Source: Candidatus Zipacnadia bacterium
GTDB lineage: Bacteria > Armatimonadota > Zipacnadia > Zipacnadales > UBA5352
DNA length: 35,362 nt
Direction of reading: 5' to 3'
Assembly (NCBI GenBank): GCA_029820945.1
Contig: JALGUJ010000042.1
Location: forward strand, 1 to 35,362
Shown: piece by piece, positions 1 to 7,920 of the stretch
Layout: every line of letters starts with the position of its first letter
How positions within the stretch are numbered: the stretch's first letter is position 1
The notes under the pieces: model-generated
The model's database searches: none
What the model was told of the DNA's origin: nothing
What the model saw: only the letters and a program-made list of their open reading frames with translations
Position numbers and translations under genes: made by a program

Positions 1-77
1 TGTGCGCAATGTGGCGCGACGAGACGCTCTACGACGAACAGCGCCACCAGGACAACCGACGGCGCGCCGCCGCCTGA
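1..77 (+). CDS. C-terminal end of an unidentified protein (partial)
   Basis: An open frame runs in from the left window edge and ends at a TGA at 75-77. It encodes about 24 residues rich in Arg, Gln, Asp and Ala (ending RRRAAA). This is too short to assign a family. It converges with the HD-domain gene on the other strand, whose stop codon lies 55 bases further on, which is a normal gene-end arrangement. It could be a chance open frame; only sequence to the left can settle that. Confidence 0.35.
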   Translation, partial: CAMWRDETLYDEQRHQDNRRRAAA

Positions 78-132
78 CCCCATCGCACAACACTCTTGAC
101 ATACACAGTCCAGAATCGCAAACGGCTTCCAC

Positions 133-681
133 CTAAAGCCCCAGCACGTCGTTGATGCCGCGCATGGCGTCGATCACGAAGTCGATGTGCTCGGTGAGGT
201 CCTCGCCCAGCTCCTCCGCGCCGGTGCGGAGGTCGTCGCGGTCCACCGCCGCCGCGAAGGACTTGTCCTTCATCTTCTTCTTCACGGACTTGGCCTTCAG
301 GTCCGCGATGCCGTTGGGCCGCACCAGCGAGCAGGCCACGATGAAGCCGGTCAGCTCATCGACCGCGAAGATGGCCCTGCGCACCAGCGAGTCGCGTGGG
401 ACGCCGCTGTGCGGGGCGTGAGCCTGGATGTCCATGACCAGCTCCTCGTCCACCCCGCGTTCGCGCAGGATCTCCGCGCCCTTGCTCGGATGCTCCTCCA
501 GGGTGGGATGGATCTCCCAGTCGAAGTCGTGCAGCAGGCCGAGGTTCCCCCAGTACTCCTCGTCCTCACCGTACTTGTGCGCATAGGCTCGCATCGCGGC
601 CTCCACCGCATAGGCGTGCTTGCGCAGGTTCAGATTCTCCACGAACTCGTGCAGTATCTCCAGCGCCTCATCGCGCGTCAT
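133..681 (-). CDS. HD-domain phosphohydrolase-like protein
   Basis: A 182-residue cytoplasmic protein of the HD superfamily of metal-dependent phosphohydrolases. The HD signature is visible: a histidine in LRKHAYAVEA near residue 22, the His-Asp pair in GLLHDFDWE near 51-52, a downstream His in QAHAPHSG, and an Asp in AVDELTGFIVA near 108. The length fits the small stand-alone predicted HD hydrolases. The substrate cannot be read from the sequence; nucleotides or other phosphomonoesters are typical for the superfamily. The lysine-rich stretch KAKSVKKKMKDKSF near residues 129-142 is in the usual place for this subfamily. The ATG at 679-681 is the only sensible start. The gene stands alone between a convergent gene end on the left and a strong hairpin on the right. 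Confidence 0.85.
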   Translation of the reverse strand: MTRDEALEILHEFVENLNLRKHAYAVEAAMRAYAHKYGEDEEYWGNLGLLHDFDWEIHPTLEEHPSKGAEILRERGVDEELVMDIQAHAPHSGVPRDSLVRRAIFAVDELTGFIVACSLVRPNGIADLKAKSVKKKMKDKSFAAAVDRDDLRTGAEELGEDLTEHIDFVIDAMRGINDVLGL

Positions 682-781
682 CGCTCGCGCCTCCCAGATG
701 CGGCTGCGTAACGGCGAGAGAGTGTTCGCGGTGGATAGGTCGGGGGCCTTCCCCGGGGCGCCTTCGCCCGTGGCAGATGGA

Positions 782-811
782 GAGGGCGAGGGCCGCTCGG
801 CCCTCGCCCTC
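782..811 (-). terminator. Perfect 13-bp hairpin, probable terminator
   Basis: GAGGGCGAGGGCC (782-794) and its exact complement at 799-811 enclose a GCTC tetraloop. It lies between the 3' end of the H-X9-DG remnant and the 5' end of the HD gene, both on the minus strand, where an end-of-transcript signal is expected. No T run follows, so an intrinsic terminator of the U-poor kind or an RNA-stabilising hairpin are both possible. Confidence 0.55.
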
Positions 812-835
812 GCGCTGCCGCTGGCCTTTCCGGGT

Positions 836-1047
836 CTACGTCTTCGTCTTCAGCTTCACGTGCCCGTCCGCGTAGAGGATCACCATGCCCGCAGTGTGCC
901 AGTCCGGGCTGTAGTCGCCCGTCAGCATGGTCTGCGAGGGCTCCTTGCCCCACGGCCGGGTGCAGCGTCCGCCGGCTGCGCCTGAAGCACCGCGCACGCG
1001 CACGGCGCCATCAGCAAGGGCGCGACCACGATCTGCCACCTGCTCAT
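836..1047 (-). pseudogene. Frameshifted mini-gene: signal peptide plus H-X9-DG prepilin-type tail
   Basis: Two overlapping minus-strand frames each hold half of what looks like one small exported protein. From the ATG at 1045-1047, with a GAGGT Shine-Dalgarno eight bases upstream, one frame encodes a signal peptide (MSRWQIVVAPLLMAPCACAV, then LQAQ) but then reads into arginine-rich nonsense. The neighbouring frame, entered by a one-base shift around 950-1000, encodes GKEPSQTMLTGDY, then PDWHTAGMVILYADGHVK, and stops at 836. The second part carries a His, nine residues, then Asp-Gly: the H-X9-DG motif that ends many prepilin-type (DUF1559-like) proteins of Planctomycetota, Lentisphaerota and Armatimonadota. 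Those proteins are usually 200 residues or more; even repaired, this would be about 70. I read it as a decayed remnant or a tiny paralogue with one frameshift; an assembly error is also possible. Confidence 0.55.
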
Positions 1048-1081
1048 CTGCTCATACCTCCGACATGGCCTCTGGGCGTTC

Positions 1082-2086
1082 CTACCTCGCGTCATCTGCA
1101 TCATCGCTGGCGCCCCGCGAGGGCCGTCCGGTCCTGGCGCCGCGTCCGCCTCTGCCCCCGCCCGGGCGCGCCTGTTCCAACTCCTCCCGCGTCAACCGGC
1201 CATCACCGTTGGCATCGGCCTCCATGATCCTCGACGCCATCTCCCCGGGAAGCTCGGCGGCGGTCAGCGTACCGTCATCGTCGGCGTCGAACCGCTCGAA
1301 GAGGGTGCCGCCTCGTCGGCCACCGCGGGGGCGCATCTGTTGCATCTCCTCGCGGCTGACTGCCCCGTCGCCGTCGGCATCGGCGCCCATGATCCGCTCG
1401 CGCATCTCTTCGGGGAGTTCATCGGCGGTCAGTGTGCCGTCACCGTTGCCATCCAGGCGCTCGAAGAACCCTCCACGCGCCCTCCCGGCCGCTCCCCGGG
1501 TCGGGCGCACCCGCCGCAATTCCTCTGGTGTCACGGCCCCGTCGCCGTCGGCATCCGCCCGCATGATGCGTTCGCGCACCTTGCCGGGCAGCTCGGCGGC
1601 GGTCAGCGTACCGTCATCGTTGGCGTCGAACCGCTCGAAGGGCCAGGGGCCGCTCGCCGCGCCACCGCGGCCACCGGTCCCGCGCTGCGTCGGCCTGGAT
1701 CCCTCGACCGGCGGACGCGCCGGTTGGGGCGTCCCGGCGTCGCCCTCGTCTGCGCGCTCGGGTCGTTCGCTCCCGCCGGACCGGTCGGGTTGCGCCGGCC
1801 GGGGTCGGGGTTCCTGGTCGCTCCCCTGCTCCGTCGACCGCCGAGCGTGTGTGTTTGCGTGGGCGTCGTCGGCCTGCGCGTTCGGCTGCCCGGCCTCGTC
1901 CTCGCCGACCACGGCATTCGCCGGCGGCGTTTCCTGCGCGAGCGTGTCCTCAGGCACCTGCGGGGCCTCCAATGCATTGGTCTCCTCGGAGCTGACCGCC
2001 GACGTGTCCTCCGGGCAGCCCGAGAGCAGTACGGCGCCCACCAGCAGACAGAGGACCGCCGCCGCTCCGATCACCGACCTGCTCAT
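1082..2086 (-). CDS. Exported lipoprotein with six EF-hand calcium-binding loops
   Basis: A 334-residue protein. The start is the ATG at 2084-2086, preceded by AGGGG; a longer frame upstream is not coding-like. Residues 1-24 form a lipoprotein signal with lipobox LLSGC, so Cys24 should be lipidated. Residues 25-145 are a disordered Glu/Pro/Gly/Arg-rich linker. Six canonical 12-residue EF-hand loops follow at 154-165, 178-189, 212-223, 236-247, 267-278 and 291-302 (for example DADGDGAVTPEE), arranged as three pairs spaced 55-58 residues apart. The tail is Gly/Arg-rich. EF-hands of this type bind Ca2+; the role may be structural at the cell envelope. The three pairs are also similar at DNA level, so the gene grew by duplication of a pair. 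It lies downstream of a Spy-like gene, on the same strand, after a hairpin. Confidence 0.85.
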   Translation of the reverse strand: MSRSVIGAAAVLCLLVGAVLLSGCPEDTSAVSSEETNALEAPQVPEDTLAQETPPANAVVGEDEAGQPNAQADDAHANTHARRSTEQGSDQEPRPRPAQPDRSGGSERPERADEGDAGTPQPARPPVEGSRPTQRGTGGRGGAASGPWPFERFDANDDGTLTAAELPGKVRERIMRADADGDGAVTPEELRRVRPTRGAAGRARGGFFERLDGNGDGTLTADELPEEMRERIMGADADGDGAVSREEMQQMRPRGGRRGGTLFERFDADDDGTLTAAELPGEMASRIMEADANGDGRLTREELEQARPGGGRGGRGARTGRPSRGASDDADDAR

Positions 2087-2121
2087 CGCCCCCTCATCCT
2101 CCTTCACTGATGCAGGAGGCC

Positions 2122-2151
2122 CGGCCCCGCACGGGGGGGCAAGCGGGGCCG
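2122..2151 (-). terminator. 9-bp GC hairpin between Spy-like and EF-hand genes
   Basis: CGGCCCCGC at 2122-2130 pairs with GCGGGGCCG at 2143-2151 around a 12-base loop. It sits in the 135-base gap between the end of the Spy-like gene and the start of the EF-hand lipoprotein gene. It could weaken read-through between the two, or protect the upstream message. There is no U-tract. Confidence 0.4.
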
Positions 2152-2221
2152 AGCCCCAGAAGGCGACAGGACACCGGCGCACTCGCCGGCGCCCGTCGCC
2201 GGATCGCCGGGCGAGCGCGGC

Positions 2222-2659
2222 CTACTGGCCGCCCCCAGCGCCGCGTCGCATGCCGCCCATGCGAGCCGTCATGAGGTCCTGCAGCTCGATCCACTGCTCG
2301 TCCGTCAGAACCTCCTGCAGCGCGGCCTCCAGCGTCGCCCTGCACTCCGTCATGGCGGTCCGGAAGCCCTCGCGGTCCCGGGCATCCGCCGCGGCCTGGA
2401 TCGCTTCGGCACGCGTGCTCAGCGCCGTCTCGTAGGTCGGCCTGAGTTGGCCGATCTGCTCGTCCGTGCAGTCGAGTTGGAACGAGACGGCCGTCCACGA
2501 CCGCTCCAGGTACATCATGTCGCCCATCATGCCGCCGCGCCCGCCACGGTTGCCCCGCCCACCCTGGCCCTGCTGCGCGAACACCGACGTCACCGTCGCG
2601 GCAGCGAGCGCCAGGACAGCGACCGCGACCAGGCCTGCGAACAACGCTTTGCGTGTCAT
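2222..2659 (-). CDS. Periplasmic LTxxQ (Spy/CpxP-like) protein
   Basis: A 145-residue exported protein. The start is the ATG at 2657-2659, seven bases after GGAGG. Residues 1-28 form a Sec signal peptide ending SVFA-QQ. A Gly/Arg-rich linker (residues 29-45) is followed by a helical region holding two LTxxQ-type motifs, CTDEQIGQLRP and LTDEQWIELQ, which define the Spy/CpxP and zinc-resistance-associated periplasmic chaperone group. In between are Ala/Glu-rich helices. The two cysteines (CTDEQ and TECRA) are unusual for Spy and could form a disulfide. The C-terminal MGGMRRGAGGGQ tail repeats the Met/Gly/Arg character of the linker, a possible metal-binding trait. It is probably co-transcribed with the EF-hand lipoprotein; this pairing suggests an envelope stress or metal-related role. 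Confidence 0.75.
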   Translation of the reverse strand: MTRKALFAGLVAVAVLALAAATVTSVFAQQGQGGRGNRGGRGGMMGDMMYLERSWTAVSFQLDCTDEQIGQLRPTYETALSTRAEAIQAAADARDREGFRTAMTECRATLEAALQEVLTDEQWIELQDLMTARMGGMRRGAGGGQ

Positions 2660-2976
2660 CGTCACTCCTCCACATAGCTGAGAGTTTGTTCTATCTGCAA
2701 CCAAGTCCCGCTTCTAAGGGTCAGACGAATCCGGGCGCGTGCGGATTCCACCGTTCTCCCGAGATTCTCCCGAGGCGCCGCCGGGTGCCACGATCGCAGG
2801 TCCTTATCAGGAGCCAGCCTGGTACCTTATCCCCAACGGCAGCGGGCCTTCGGTCCGCGTCGGGCGTGGGCACGCCCGACCTCCTTCACGGCTTAGCAGC
2901 AGTTCCCGAGCGCAGGTCCGTCGCGCGCTACCGCGAACCGTCCACCGGCACCGATCACGGCCAGGGAGGCCCCACC
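2660..2976. promoter_or_regulatory. Divergent control region with direct repeat and three hairpins
   Basis: This 317-base gap separates the Spy-like gene (minus) from the GH106-like gene (plus). It holds four pieces of structure. A 7-bp hairpin GAATCCG/CGGATTC lies at 2727-2748. A tandem 11-bp direct repeat TTCTCCCGAGA/TTCTCCCGAGG lies at 2754-2775. A hairpin with a UUC(G) loop lies at 2842-2858. A 10-bp inverted repeat GTCGGGCGTG/CACGCCCGAC lies at 2859-2880, directly abutting it. The direct repeat is a candidate operator; the back-to-back hairpins are candidate attenuator or leader structures for the glycosidase operon. I see no convincing -35/-10 pair. Confidence 0.45.
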
Positions 2977-5900
2977 ATGCTCGCTGATGAGAGCTACGAT
3001 GACCTTGACGCGGAGGAGTTCGTGGACCCGCCCGCTGCCTACCGTCCACAGCCGTGGTGGTTCTGGAACGGGGAGATGGACCCCGCCCTGATGACGTGGC
3101 AGATCGCGCAGATGGACGAGGCGGGCTGCGGAGGCTTCTACGTCACGCCACGCCAGGGCCTGGGCATCCCTTACCTGTCGGCGGAGTACTTCCGGCGCTT
3201 CTCGCTGGCCATCGAAGAGGCGCGGGAGCGCGGGATGCTCGTGGGGATCATGGACGACTTCCCGTACCCCTCCGGCATGGCGGGCGGCTCGGCGACCTGG
3301 GCCAACCCCGCCTTCATCCGCGCCGAGCTTCGGTGCGAGCACTTCGAGTGTGAGGGGCCCACCACGATACGCCGCGCGCTGGGCACCGGCGACGTCCTGC
3401 GCGCCTGGGCCTGGCCGGTGGTGGACGGCGAAACTGACTGGTCGCGGACCGTGGACCTGCGCACGCGCATCGGCGTCGGTCACGGCGGCAGCGGCCTGAG
3501 CTGGGGCCGCAGCCTCACCGACTACTCCTACGGGCGCTTCGGCAGCTTCTCGCCGCGCAATGAGCTGGTCTGGGACGTGCCGCGCGGCCGCTGGCGCGTG
3601 ATGGTCTTCACGGTGGACCGCTGCCGCGGCTACAAGTACTACGGCGAGTTCCTGGACACCTGCAACGCCGACGCGGTCGCGCACTTCCTGCGCACCACGC
3701 TCGGCGAGCACGAGGCGGGCCTGGGCCGGCCGCTTGGCGAGCGCCTGCGCTCGGTCTTCACCGACGAGACCACGGGCGGCAACTGGACGTGGGAGATGCC
3801 GCGGCTGTTCGAGGAGCGCTGCGGCTACGGCCTGCTCAACCATCTGCCCGCGCTGATCGACGATGACTTCCCCAACGCCCCCCGCATCCGCTACGACTAC
3901 CTGCATACGCTCCACGACCTATTCATGCGCGCCTACCACGAGCAGTACGCCGCCGAGTGCGAGCGGCGGGGGCTGCTCTACACGACCGAGGTACCGATGC
4001 TGCGCAACGCCGACCAGGCTGTCACCCACATCCCCGGCCTCGATCACGCCCACGAGCGCATCGGTCAGGATATGCCCCACGGCTGGCTGGCGCGGACCCT
4101 GACGGGCTTCCGCCACTGGCCGCGTTTCCCCGCCTCCATCGCCGCCCAGGGCGCGAAGCCGCGGGTGGCGGTGGAGGCCTTCCACAGCCTCGGCTGGGGC
4201 GTGCGCATCGCCGACCTCAAGGCCCTCATCGACCGCATGGCCGCGCTGGGGGTCAACCTCTTCGCGCTGCACGGCTTCTACTACAGGGCGGGCGGCCCGG
4301 CGAAGTTCGACGCTGCACCGTCGGAGTTCTACCAGCAGCCCTGGTGGCGGCACTTCCGCCATCTCGGTGACTACGCCGGCCGCCTGAGCTACCTCGCCTC
4401 CCGCGGGCGCCACGCGGCGCGCATCGCCCTGCTCGACCCGGTCACCTCCTGCTGGACACACGGTGCAGACGAGTGGGCGACGCTTCGCAGACTCGGCGCG
4501 GACGGCACAATCGGCGGGCGGCTGCAGGATGACTGGGGCGCGATCAGCGAGGCCCTGCAGGCGGTACAGCGCGAGTTCCACCACCTCGATCCGCTGGACC
4601 TCGCCAAGGGAGAGGTCCGGGAGGGCCGCCTGGTCGTGGGCGAGGCCGAGTATCAGGCCCTGATCGTGCCGCCGGTCCCGAACCTCGAGTGTGCGGCCTT
4701 CGACCGCCTCCGCGAGTTCGCCGAGGCCGGGGGAATCGTGCTCTGGCTGGGCCTGCTGCCCTTCGAGGAGATCGAGCAGGGCTCTCCGGTCATCGCGCAG
4801 GCCGGCGCGCTCTTCGACCTCAACCCGCATCAGGTTGCCGCCAGCTACTTCGGCGGCGCGGGTGCAGCGGAGTGGATCGGCGACGGGCCGCTGAGGTTCC
4901 TCCGCACGCCGGGCGGCCTGCGCGAGTGCGACGGCGACGGGATGATGCTCGACGCGCTGGACGAACTGCTTCCCGCCCGTGTTACGCTTGACATCGACGA
5001 GGACTGGCGCGATCGCGTGCTGCTGCACCTGCGTGAGGTCGCGGGCCGCTGGATCGTGCTGCTGGCGAACTGCGCACCGGTGGAGCTCACGGCCACGATC
5101 CGACTGCACTGTGACGCGCCGAGCGCCGAGCAGTGGGATGCCGAGACGGGCGAGCGCCGTGCGCTTAGCTGCCGTAGGGAGGGCGGTCGGCTGGCCTGTA
5201 GCGCGACGCTGCCGGCGAACGGATCGGTGGCTCTGGTCACCGGCCACGCCATCAGGAGGCCCGTGTCGGTCCCGGACCGCCGAGAGCGAGCGCTCGACCT
5301 CACGGCCCCCTGGCGCGTGGCCGAGACAGCGCGCAACATCCTGCGGCTCGGGCAGTTCAGGGTCTGCCTCGGGGAGCAGGCCGTCGCCCGGCAGACCGAT
5401 GACAGCGACTGGCAGCAGGCTCCACCTGAGCCCTTGATCAACGTGATGGCGCGGATCTCCGGGCAGCATGCCCTGCCGGTGCGCATCTCACCGGGCGCCA
5501 TGCAGCCGCCCCACTGGCGGGTGCACTACCCCGTTACCGCGACCTTCCGCGCAGGCTTCCACGCGGAGCACATCCCCGAGGACCTCCGTCTCGTCGCGGA
5601 CCGGAACGGACTGGCCGGTGAGGCGCGCGTGTTCCTCAACGGCCGCGAGCTGCCGCTCGATGCCGCCGAGTCCGACTTCATCTTCGACCACTCCCAGCTC
5701 TCCTGGCCGGTCGCCGATCTCGCGACCCCGGGCCGCAACGTCGTCGCGATCACCATCGAGGCCCACGCCGACGATGACGGCCTGGTAGACGCCCTGTGGC
5801 TGGCGGGGAGCTTCGGCCTGGGCGGCGAGCCGGGCGGGCGGCGCACCATCACGGCGGCTCCGCCAGAGGTCGTCCCGCTCGACCTGCCCGGCTCCGGCCT

Positions 5901-6189
5901 GCCGCACTTCGCGGGAACGCTCGCCCTGGAGAGCGAGATCGAGATGGCCGGGGACGAGACGCACCTGACGCTTGACGCGGGCGACGAGCGCTTCCTCGAC
6001 TGCGCGGAGCTCTTCCTCGGCGGCGAGGGCCTCGGCGTGCGCTGCTGGCCGCCCTACCGGTGGCGCGTTCCGGACCACATGCGCGGCGCGGGGCCGATAA
6101 CGGTCGGGCTGGAGATCACCACCTCGGCCGGCCCCGCGATCGAGGGACGGGCGTTCGACGCGGCGGCCGGGGGGTATCGGGAGCTGTGA
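2977..6189 (+). CDS. GH106-like glycoside hydrolase (alpha-L-rhamnosidase family)
   Basis: A 1070-residue protein. I chose the ATG at 2977 because GGGAGG lies seven bases upstream and similarity to known families begins soon after; the open frame before it (from 2653) is not coding-like. Residues 26-32 (PWWFWNG), the following MTWQIAQMDEAGCGGFYV, and DDFPYPSGMAGG (about 92-103) are the pattern of the GH106 alpha-L-rhamnosidase superfamily. FTDET places Glu264, and VEAFHSLGWG places Glu400, as candidate catalytic acids in the barrel. A beta-galactosidase-type/glutamine-amidotransferase-like middle and C-terminal beta-sandwich, sugar-binding-like regions (about 890-1070) follow. There is no signal peptide, unlike most GH106 enzymes, so it probably acts in the cytoplasm on imported oligosaccharides. 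A sulfatase gene follows 99 bases later on the same strand. GH106 is inferred from motifs; the exact substrate is unknown. Confidence 0.8.
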   Translation: MLADESYDDLDAEEFVDPPAAYRPQPWWFWNGEMDPALMTWQIAQMDEAGCGGFYVTPRQGLGIPYLSAEYFRRFSLAIEEARERGMLVGIMDDFPYPSGMAGGSATWANPAFIRAELRCEHFECEGPTTIRRALGTGDVLRAWAWPVVDGETDWSRTVDLRTRIGVGHGGSGLSWGRSLTDYSYGRFGSFSPRNELVWDVPRGRWRVMVFTVDRCRGYKYYGEFLDTCNADAVAHFLRTTLGEHEAGLGRPLGERLRSVFTDETTGGNWTWEMPRLFEERCGYGLLNHLPALIDDDFPNAPRIRYDYLHTLHDLFMRAYHEQYAAECERRGLLYTTEVPMLRNADQAVTHIPGLDHAHERIGQDMPHGWLARTLTGFRHWPRFPASIAAQGAKPRVAVEAFHSLGWGVRIADLKALIDRMAALGVNLFALHGFYYRAGGPAKFDAAPSEFYQQPWWRHFRHLGDYAGRLSYLASRGRHAARIALLDPVTSCWTHGADEWATLRRLGADGTIGGRLQDDWGAISEALQAVQREFHHLDPLDLAKGEVREGRLVVGEAEYQALIVPPVPNLECAAFDRLREFAEAGGIVLWLGLLPFEEIEQGSPVIAQAGALFDLNPHQVAASYFGGAGAAEWIGDGPLRFLRTPGGLRECDGDGMMLDALDELLPARVTLDIDEDWRDRVLLHLREVAGRWIVLLANCAPVELTATIRLHCDAPSAEQWDAETGERRALSCRREGGRLACSATLPANGSVALVTGHAIRRPVSVPDRRERALDLTAPWRVAETARNILRLGQFRVCLGEQAVARQTDDSDWQQAPPEPLINVMARISGQHALPVRISPGAMQPPHWRVHYPVTATFRAGFHAEHIPEDLRLVADRNGLAGEARVFLNGRELPLDAAESDFIFDHSQLSWPVADLATPGRNVVAITIEAHADDDGLVDALWLAGSFGLGGEPGGRRTITAAPPEVVPLDLPGSGLPHFAGTLALESEIEMAGDETHLTLDAGDERFLDCAELFLGGEGLGVRCWPPYRWRVPDHMRGAGPITVGLEITTSAGPAIEGRAFDAAAGGYREL

Positions 6190-6288
6190 GGCCGCCAGCG
6201 GTGCCGGCCGCGCCGGGAGCAGGTTCGCCGGCGCCAGCAGAGAAGTTGCGTCTGATCCGACGTCGCGGGCCTCACCGGAGTGATGACG

Positions 6289-7884
6289 ATGACCGACAGG
6301 CGCTACCTCGATGACCGCACCGGCGCGCATCCGTATGAGCATGATCCTGACGCGCGGCCGCCGCACGTGTTCTACATCACCGTGGACATGATGCCGCGCG
6401 AAGCGTGGGAACCCGACGACCCCATTCGCGAGCATCTGCACACGCCGAACCTGGATCGGCTGAGGGATGACGGGACGCTGTTCACGCATGCGTGCTGCAA
6501 CTCGCCGCTATGCGGCCCGTCGCGCGCGGGGACGCTGACCGGGCGCTACCCCTACCTGCTGGTCAACGAGGAGCGCGCGCACGACGGCATGGCCGTGACT
6601 CTCCGTGAGGACGACGCCATCTTCCCCGAGTACCTCCGCGGCGCGGGCTGGCTCACCAAACACGTGGGCAAGTGCCACGTCGGCACGCACACGTTCATGG
6701 ACGCGTTCGGGGAGAACGACACCCCCTGGAACCGCTGGGCGCCGCCGCTGGCCGACGACGACGGCTACCTGCGCTACCTCCGCGAGCTGGGCGTCCGGCC
6801 ACCCGAGTGGCATGAGCCGGTGACGGGCGTACGGCCCGGCGGCGATCCCGGCAACAACTACGGTGGGTGGGTGCGGCAGGAAGGCGGCGGTGAGCTGCCG
6901 GAGGAGGCCACCTACTCGCAGTACCTCGCGTGGCTGGCGGCCGAGACCCTCGAGAGCGCGCTCTACCAGAGCAACGACGGCAGCGCGCCGATCTACCTGC
7001 AGCTCGACTTCTTCGCTCCGCACCAGCCATTCATCGTGCCCGAGTGCTATGCCGAGCGCGCCCGCGAGCTGGAGCCGCACATCGAGCTGCCCGACAGCTA
7101 CCACCGCGCCGTCGAGGGCCGGGTCGGCGGCCTGCCGCCCGTTTACGAGCTGTACCTGCACAACTGGGGTCTCTGGGAGGAGGAGACCGCGCGCGATTAC
7201 ATGCTGATGAACTTCCTGCAGATCGAGGCGCTGGATGCGGCGCTCGGCCGCTTCCTCCAGGCGCTGGACCGCCACGGGGTGTACGACGACGCGCTGGTCA
7301 TCTTCGCCGGCGACCATGGCGAGATGAACTGCGAGCTGGGGCTGATAGATAAGGGGGTCTACGGGCACTCAAAGGTCGCGCGGGTGCCCCTGGTCGCCAA
7401 GCTCCCCGGTGGCGAGGCGGCGGGCGCGCGCGTCGGCAGCCTGGTCACGCTGCTCGACATCGCGCCGACGATTCTCGATGTCGCCGGCATCCACCCCACC
7501 GAGCGCCTCGATGGCGAGTCGCTGCTGCCCTTCGTTCGCGGCCAGCGGGACGAGCGCGAGCAGCCCTTCATCTTCGAGGCCGGCTGGCACGTGGCCCCCA
7601 ACCCGGCGGTGTCGTACTTCGCCGAGATCGACGGCCGCCGGCTCATGTACACCTTCAACCTGACGAGCGAGTTCGACGAGTTATATGACCTCGACGACCG
7701 CTCGTACCGGAACCTTGCGACCGACGAGGCCGCCGCCGAGGTGCAGGTCGAGATGATCCGCCGGCTCGGCGGCTTCCTGGAGGCGGACCGGCGCTGGGCT
7801 TGCTACTGGCACACCTTCCGCGTGGCCAAACACCGGCTCATCGAGACCCCCGCCGGCGACTTCCAGATGTTCCGCCCGCAGTAA
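6289..7884 (+). CDS. Sulfatase of the formylglycine type
   Basis: A 531-residue sulfatase (alkaline phosphatase superfamily). GGAG at 6277-6280 sits eight bases before the ATG at 6289, which I prefer to the GTG/ATG at 6280/6283. The active-site motif is CGPSRAGTLTGRYPYL with Cys75, the residue converted to formylglycine. Metal ligands are visible: Asp33 in YITVDMM, and Asp342-His343 in FAGDHGEM. The usual second N-terminal aspartate (DD) is Met here, a variation also seen as DQ in other sulfatases. HTPNLDRL and KVARVPLV are typical. No signal peptide is present. Together with the upstream GH106-like enzyme it suggests intracellular removal of sulfate from a rhamnose-rich or related sulfated glycan (inference). 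No sulfatase-maturing enzyme is in the window. The subfamily could also be a phosphonate or phosphoester hydrolase. Confidence 0.85.
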   Translation: MTDRRYLDDRTGAHPYEHDPDARPPHVFYITVDMMPREAWEPDDPIREHLHTPNLDRLRDDGTLFTHACCNSPLCGPSRAGTLTGRYPYLLVNEERAHDGMAVTLREDDAIFPEYLRGAGWLTKHVGKCHVGTHTFMDAFGENDTPWNRWAPPLADDDGYLRYLRELGVRPPEWHEPVTGVRPGGDPGNNYGGWVRQEGGGELPEEATYSQYLAWLAAETLESALYQSNDGSAPIYLQLDFFAPHQPFIVPECYAERARELEPHIELPDSYHRAVEGRVGGLPPVYELYLHNWGLWEEETARDYMLMNFLQIEALDAALGRFLQALDRHGVYDDALVIFAGDHGEMNCELGLIDKGVYGHSKVARVPLVAKLPGGEAAGARVGSLVTLLDIAPTILDVAGIHPTERLDGESLLPFVRGQRDEREQPFIFEAGWHVAPNPAVSYFAEIDGRRLMYTFNLTSEFDELYDLDDRSYRNLATDEAAAEVQVEMIRRLGGFLEADRRWACYWHTFRVAKHRLIETPAGDFQMFRPQ

Positions 7885-7913
7885 CGCAGCGGGCCGCCGG
7901 GCCGCGGCCTGCG
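7885..7913. terminator. GC-rich hairpin between convergent genes
   Basis: CGCA (7885-7888) plus GGCC (7892-7895) can pair with GGCC (7906-7909) plus TGCG (7910-7913), leaving a three-base bulge and a ten-base loop. It lies exactly in the 36-base gap between the convergent sulfatase and acetyltransferase genes. The alternative foldings of such GC-rich sequence make this weak evidence. Confidence 0.25.
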
Positions 7914-7920
7914 CCGCCGC

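Noticed and set aside
96-124. Perfect TTGACA upstream of nothing on the plus strand
   Set aside because: No -10 element lies 16-19 bases downstream, and the site is between convergent gene ends where a promoter has no gene to serve.
1082-2086. Tandem repeats in the EF-hand gene as a CRISPR or satellite
   Set aside because: The repeated units are in frame and encode EF-hand loops; they are protein-module duplications, not an array with spacers.
2653-2976. Upstream in-frame extension of the GH106-like gene
   Set aside because: The 108 extra residues are low in coding character and contain the hairpins and direct repeats; a good ribosome binding site directly precedes the ATG at 2977.
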